From Phycisphaerae bacterium (lineage in GTDB: Bacteria; Planctomycetota; Phycisphaerae; Phycisphaerales; SM1A02): 8,819 bases of DNA. The DNA lies in assembly GCA_002683195.1 (NCBI GenBank), contig NYSW01000074.1:1-8819 (forward strand), given 5' to 3'. The notes under the pieces were generated by a model. The model had not been told where the DNA came from, did no database searches, and worked only from the letters and a program-made list of their open reading frames with translations. Positions 5,970 to 8,819 of this stretch are shown here, in pieces; positions within the stretch are counted from its first letter, which is position 1, and every line of letters begins with the position of its first letter. The position numbers were made by a program, and so were the translations under genes.

Positions 5970-6067
5970 GGAAAACGCAAAATAGTTTCCACGTTGCAAA
6001 ACCCGCGAAGCCGCAGGGCGTAAACCTCTCTGGCGTTCCGAAGAGGCCCACTCGGCCACTTCGGGAA
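5970..6067 (+). promoter_or_regulatory. Structured leader upstream of the dockerin esterase, possible RNA element
   Basis: Three inverted repeats follow one another on the plus strand in the 175-bp gap before the esterase gene. The first is GGAAA (5970-5974) with TTTCC (5986-5990). The second is CCCGCG (6002-6007) with CGC and GGG (6012-6018, one bulged A). The third is TTCCGAAG (6036-6043) with CTTCGGGAA (6059-6067, one extra G), with GGCC pairing to GGCC inside it. The segment GCAAAACC ... GGGCGTAAACC around the second stem loosely recalls the GCAAACC / GACGCAAAGCC core of the cyclic-di-GMP-I (GEMM) riboswitch, but the loop is not GAAA and the closing 3' strand is not evident. I therefore claim only a structured leader. 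Confidence 0.3.
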
Positions 6068-6110
6068 TGAATGACTTTCGGGGGCGGTGCGCCGAGAGGT
6101 GCAGAATGGA

Positions 6111-7181
6111 ATGACAATGCGAAGAGACGTCTTGAACAGCGCGGTGGCTGGTTCCCTGGTCCTGGCTCACGCGATCTCGTACGCCCATGCCTACGACACC
6201 GAGCAGCTCCCCACCGAACGGGGAAACGTTCCACTGTACCTTCCATCCGACGTCGAACCCGGGAGTGACCTTCCCCTGGTGATCTCGTTGCATGGATTCA
6301 CCGGCAACGGAACCGAGCACGAGAACTACTTCAATCTCAGAAGCCAGATCGACGACCGGAAGTTCATGCTCTGCGTCCCCGACGGCCTGCGGAACTCCCA
6401 GGGCGAACGGTTCTGGAACGGCACCAACTTCTGTTGCGACTTCGAAGGGCAGGCCACCGACGATTCCGGTTTCCTCCGCGGCCTGATCGAGCAGGTGATC
6501 GCCGACCATCCGGTGGACCTCGACAGCATTCACGTGGTCGGACACTCCAACGGCGGATTCATGTCCTACCGAATGGCCTGCGATCATGCGGATCTCATCG
6601 CGTCGATCGCCAGTCTCGCCGGTGCGACCTTCAACGACCCGTCCGATTGCGTACCCAGCGAACCCGTTCACGTGCTGCAGATCCACGGCACCGCGGACGA
6701 CGTGATCGCGTACGACGGAAGCTGCATCATCCCCTTCTTCTTCTGTCATCCCGGCGCGGAACAATCAGTATCGACCTGGTCCCAGTACAACCAGTGCGAA
6801 GGCGGCTTCAAGCCGGGCGGAAGCCTCGACCTGGTCAACGGACTTTCCGGAGCGGAGACCGACCGGACCCTGGTGAGCGAAGGCTGTTCCGACCGCGGCA
6901 CCGCGGAACTCTGGTCGATCAACGGTGGCAATCACGGCCCGTCCTTCAACGCCAACTTTCGTCGGGAACTGGTGGACTGGCTTCTCGCCCACCGCCGCTC
7001 CTCTCCCGACGCGTGCCCGACAGACCTGGACGACGACGGCTTCGTCGACGGATCCGATCTGAGTCTGCTGCTCGCCGAGTGGGGAACGACATCCGAAGCG
7101 TTCGATCTCGACGGAGATGGCGTGGTGGGTGCCGCCGATCTCGGATTTCTCTTCGCCGCGTGGGGTGAATGCCCGGGCTGA
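6111..7181 (+). CDS. Secreted PHB-depolymerase/feruloyl-esterase-like hydrolase with C-terminal dockerin
   Basis: This 356-aa exported serine hydrolase belongs to the LpqC / CE1 polyhydroxybutyrate-depolymerase-like group, which cleaves ester bonds in polyesters or feruloylated xylan. A signal peptide covers residues 1-27 (MRRDV, hydrophobic core, AHA). The alpha/beta-hydrolase signs are LVISLHGFTGNG (57-67, oxyanion region), GHSNGG with nucleophile Ser146, HGTADDVIAYDG with Asp196, and NHGPSF with His275, which form a full triad. Several Cys residues (108-109, 180, 205, 212, 229, 259) suggest disulfides. Residues 300-354 are a dockerin pair (D305/D307/D309/D316 and D332/D334/D336/D343) ending LAEWG and FAAWG. 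ATG 6111 has GAGAGG 11 bases upstream. ATG 6117 has ATGGA 6 bases upstream, and GTG 6087 is also in frame. The exact substrate is unknown. Confidence 0.88.
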   Translation: MTMRRDVLNSAVAGSLVLAHAISYAHAYDTEQLPTERGNVPLYLPSDVEPGSDLPLVISLHGFTGNGTEHENYFNLRSQIDDRKFMLCVPDGLRNSQGERFWNGTNFCCDFEGQATDDSGFLRGLIEQVIADHPVDLDSIHVVGHSNGGFMSYRMACDHADLIASIASLAGATFNDPSDCVPSEPVHVLQIHGTADDVIAYDGSCIIPFFFCHPGAEQSVSTWSQYNQCEGGFKPGGSLDLVNGLSGAETDRTLVSEGCSDRGTAELWSINGGNHGPSFNANFRRELVDWLLAHRRSSPDACPTDLDDDGFVDGSDLSLLLAEWGTTSEAFDLDGDGVVGAADLGFLFAAWGECPG

Positions 7182-7483
7182 ACGGCCGAAAGATGCGTTT
7201 GACCGGGGATCGTTCGATAGTTCGGGGACCTGACTCGATGTGGCAGGACCGAATACGAGCTCGAGGGCGGCGTCTGACTTCACCGTCGAGACGCCGCCTC
7301 TCGGGACCGGGTCGCGAACCACCACCCTCCGGCCGGATCCTTGAATCGAGTTCCCACGAACCCCGGTCCACGGCTGTGAACCAACACCGCTCCGGCTCCC
7401 CGAACTTCGCGGATTCCTCACCCTCACCGCACCCCCTCGAGGAGAGCGTCCGTACGGCGTCATCAACTTCCAGAACGATTCGG
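7182..7483. other. Convergent intergenic gap
   Basis: These 302 bp between two convergent stops contain the hairpin at 7266-7298. I read all frames and saw no protein family, dockerin fragment, tRNA or repeat. Open frames crossing it are antisense shadows or low-complexity Arg/Ser-rich translations typical of non-coding GC-rich DNA. Confidence 0.6.
7266..7298. terminator. Terminator-like hairpin between esterase and AsmA-like gene
   Basis: A perfect 10-bp repeat, GGCGGCGTCT (7266-7275) and AGACGCCGCC (7289-7298), is extended inward by GAC:GTC past a bulged G, leaving a 6-base loop. It lies 84 bp after the esterase stop and 185 bp after the AsmA-like gene's stop, and can work on both strands. 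No T-tract follows. Confidence 0.5.
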
Positions 7484-8383
7484 CTACCGGCCGCCGTCGT
7501 CCCCCTTCTCATCCTTCTTCGACTCCGTCCCGATCACCTTCCCGATGTCCTTGCCGATTTCCTCCGCGGCATTTTCGACCCCGTCGACGCCCTTGTCCTT
7601 GACCTCCGTGATCTTGCCGACCACGTCCGCCATCCCCTTGCCGAGATCGATCTGCACTCCGCCGAGGTCCAGATGTCCCAGGCTGCTCAGCCCGCCTTCC
7701 ATGGTGGTCAACATCAGCGAGGGAATCTCCGTCGGCGCCGCCTTGGCCGCCGAAGCGATGATCGAATGCAGAATGATCGAAGACACCTGATCGAGTGAGA
7801 CCCCGTTCTCCTTGCGGCCGATGTCCCGCACATCGATCTGGTCGATCGTGAGGGTGGTCGGTTGACGCTCGCTGGTCAATGGTTCGATGCTGATCGTGAC
7901 CTTGACGTTCTTGATCAGGACCTTGTCGATGATGAACTTCTGCTCCGAGCCCTCGTCATCATCGCCACCGGCGGAATCATTCCCGGATGGCGTCCCGGAC
8001 GCGTGATCGATGATCGTGCCGACGTTGCTTTCCTGGAGTCGCTCGATCAGATTCAGACCGATGTCCCGGAGCGTGATGACCTTGATCTCGATCCGATCGG
8101 AGAAGATCGACTTCAAGTCGACCCCGAGCAGGCCACTGCCCAACGTCAGGAATTCTCCATCGAATCCCTTGGGATTGGCGATATCCAGACCGCTGATCGT
8201 GGTGCGTTGATCGAAGAGACTGATCCGGAACGAATCCAGCGTGGTTTCAACCCCCAGGGCGTCCGTGGTCGCGGATTCGATCTCCGACGCGAGCATGGTG
8301 TTGATCGTGAAGTAGAGAATCGTCGCCACGATGACCACCAGCGTGACGAGGATGAGCAAGCCGCGGAGAATGCACTTCTTCAT
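7484..8383 (-). CDS. AsmA-like membrane-anchored envelope protein
   Basis: This 299-aa protein has a short basic start (MKKCILRG) and one membrane helix (about residues 9-27), then a soluble part that should face the periplasm. The opening after the helix, with LGVETTLDSFRISLFDQR, TTISGLDIANPKGF and LGVDLKSIFSDRIEIKVITL, follows the pattern of AsmA / DUF748-type proteins, where beta-rich repeats form the start of a lipid-handling groove. A Gly/Asp/Ser-rich break (127-147) separates a second similar block (IIDKVLIKNVKVTISIEPL). The C-terminal 60 residues are a charged amphipathic stretch rich in Lys, Glu and Asp (VKDKGVDGVENAAEEIGKDI). It is far shorter than AsmA or TamB, so it may be a partial-domain relative. 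A role in outer-membrane upkeep is inference from the family. The gene diverges from trhO. Confidence 0.72.
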   Translation of the reverse strand: MKKCILRGLLILVTLVVIVATILYFTINTMLASEIESATTDALGVETTLDSFRISLFDQRTTISGLDIANPKGFDGEFLTLGSGLLGVDLKSIFSDRIEIKVITLRDIGLNLIERLQESNVGTIIDHASGTPSGNDSAGGDDDEGSEQKFIIDKVLIKNVKVTISIEPLTSERQPTTLTIDQIDVRDIGRKENGVSLDQVSSIILHSIIASAAKAAPTEIPSLMLTTMEGGLSSLGHLDLGGVQIDLGKGMADVVGKITEVKDKGVDGVENAAEEIGKDIGKVIGTESKKDEKGDDGGR

Positions 8384-8470
8384 GAGAACGGTGTTCCAGA
8401 AACTTCGGAGGGAGTTCGAGTCGTCTCATTGTGGTCATAAATGCTTCGGTCTGCCGGCGATCCTGATGCC

Positions 8471-8520
8471 AAACCGTCACCCTCGGGACCGATTCGGTTT
8501 TCCTCCGCCGGAGACGGTTT
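8471..8520. repeat. Nested inverted repeats between the AsmA-like and trhO genes
   Basis: AAACCGTC (8471-8478) is matched perfectly by GACGGTTT (8513-8520), with 34 bases between. Nested inside is a second perfect repeat, ACCGA-T-TCGGT (8488-8498). Both lie in the 227-bp divergent control region. They could be a regulator's binding site or an RNA stem; nothing in the sequence decides which. Confidence 0.4.
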
Positions 8521-8598
8521 CCTTTTCGGGCCCGATCACCGAACATGGCGAAGCCGTTCCTCTTCCGATACCGCCCCACTCCGGGGCGATCGTCCCGT

Positions 8599-8603
8599 GG
8601 GAG
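8599..8603 (+). promoter_or_regulatory. Ribosome binding site that sets the trhO start
   Basis: GGGAG lies 7 bases before GTG 8611. An in-frame ATG at 8545 would add 22 residues but has no comparable site, and its product (Arg/Pro/Ser-rich) does not look like the family's N-terminus. I therefore prefer the GTG start. Confidence 0.55.
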
Positions 8604-8610
8604 CCCTGCC

Positions 8611-8819
8611 GTGACCGACGTTCAAGTGGCCACCTTCTATCGGTTCACTCGCCTCGAGAACCCCGTCGTCCTGCAGTCACCGCTCGAGGATCGATGCGCG
8701 GCGGCCGGAGTCAGGGGAATCATTCTGCTCGCCGAAGAAGGCATCAACGCGACGATCGCCGGAACCGCGGAAGGAATCTCCACGGTGATCGACTTTCTGC
8801 AACACGATCCCCGACTCGC
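8611..8819 (+). CDS. trhO: tRNA uridine(34) hydroxylase (TrhO/UPF0176), 5' part only
   Basis: The first 69 codons of a rhodanese-domain protein are present; the gene runs off the window. TrhO uses oxygen to hydroxylate U34 in tRNA anticodons, a step toward cmo5U/mo5U-type wobble bases. The visible part is the family's N-terminal ferredoxin-like domain: VATFYRFTRLENP (residues 6-18), then GIILLAEEGINATIAGT (36-52), where the L-A-x-E-G-I-N motif is diagnostic, followed by a helix (STVIDFLQHDPRL). The rhodanese domain with its catalytic Cys lies beyond the window, so activity cannot be judged. GTG is taken as the start because of GGGAG at 8599-8603. It is divergent from the AsmA-like gene. Confidence 0.85.
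   Translation, partial: MTDVQVATFYRFTRLENPVVLQSPLEDRCAAAGVRGIILLAEEGINATIAGTAEGISTVIDFLQHDPRL

Noticed and set aside
4529..5992. 487-codon open frame on the minus strand across the FG-GAP gene
   Set aside because: It is the antisense of an Asp/Gly-rich gene in GC-rich DNA, which leaves few stops and gives Val/Ile/Gly-rich translation with no family likeness. Only its last portion crosses the kinase stump, in a different frame.
8247..8579. 110-codon minus-strand frame upstream of the AsmA-like gene
   Set aside because: It overlaps the AsmA-like gene in another frame and its product is Arg/His-rich without any recognisable domain.

Overview
The window is GC-rich, densely coded DNA that looks like a planctomycete, most likely of class Phycisphaerae. 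The main clue is the dockerin-type EF-hand tail ending in LLAAWG / LFAAWG. It occurs in two secreted proteins, and a third copy survives as a relic. The other genes (a CBM2 protein, a CE1/PHB-depolymerase-like esterase, an FG-GAP propeller, an AsmA-like protein and a TrhO start) fit a heterotrophic, polymer-degrading member of that group. The lineage call is inference from sequence style, not from a marker gene.

Layout from left to right: (1) the 3' part of a ZIP metal transporter (+). It converges, across a strong shared hairpin, on (2) a 466-aa secreted CBM2 / Asp-His-Gly repeat / dockerin / unknown-domain protein (-). (3) A 287-bp gap holds a 43-codon dockerin relic with its own terminator-like hairpin, butted directly against (4) a GNAT acetyltransferase (-). 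(5) A photolyase/cryptochrome-family gene (+) diverges from the GNAT across 74 bp. (6) Convergent with the photolyase is the 5' stump of a P-loop kinase (-), truncated at the junction. (7) A seven-motif FG-GAP/VCBS protein (+) starts only 28 bp from the kinase stump. (8) A 175-bp leader with stacked hairpins precedes (9) a secreted alpha/beta-hydrolase with a C-terminal dockerin (+). (10) A 302-bp convergent gap holds a terminator hairpin. (11) An AsmA-like membrane-anchored protein (-) diverges across 227 bp from (12) the 5' end of a TrhO/UPF0176 tRNA hydroxylase gene (+), which runs off the window.

The genes do not form one obvious operon; most sit as single transcription units in convergent or divergent pairs. 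A common theme is extracellular work: the CBM2 protein, the propeller and the dockerin esterase are all exported or look exportable. The most unusual items are the CBM2 protein with a large unrecognised C-terminal domain, the dockerin relic behind the GNAT gene, the photolyase-like protein with altered core motifs, and the kinase stump. I see no CRISPR array, tRNA, rRNA, transposase or phage gene.
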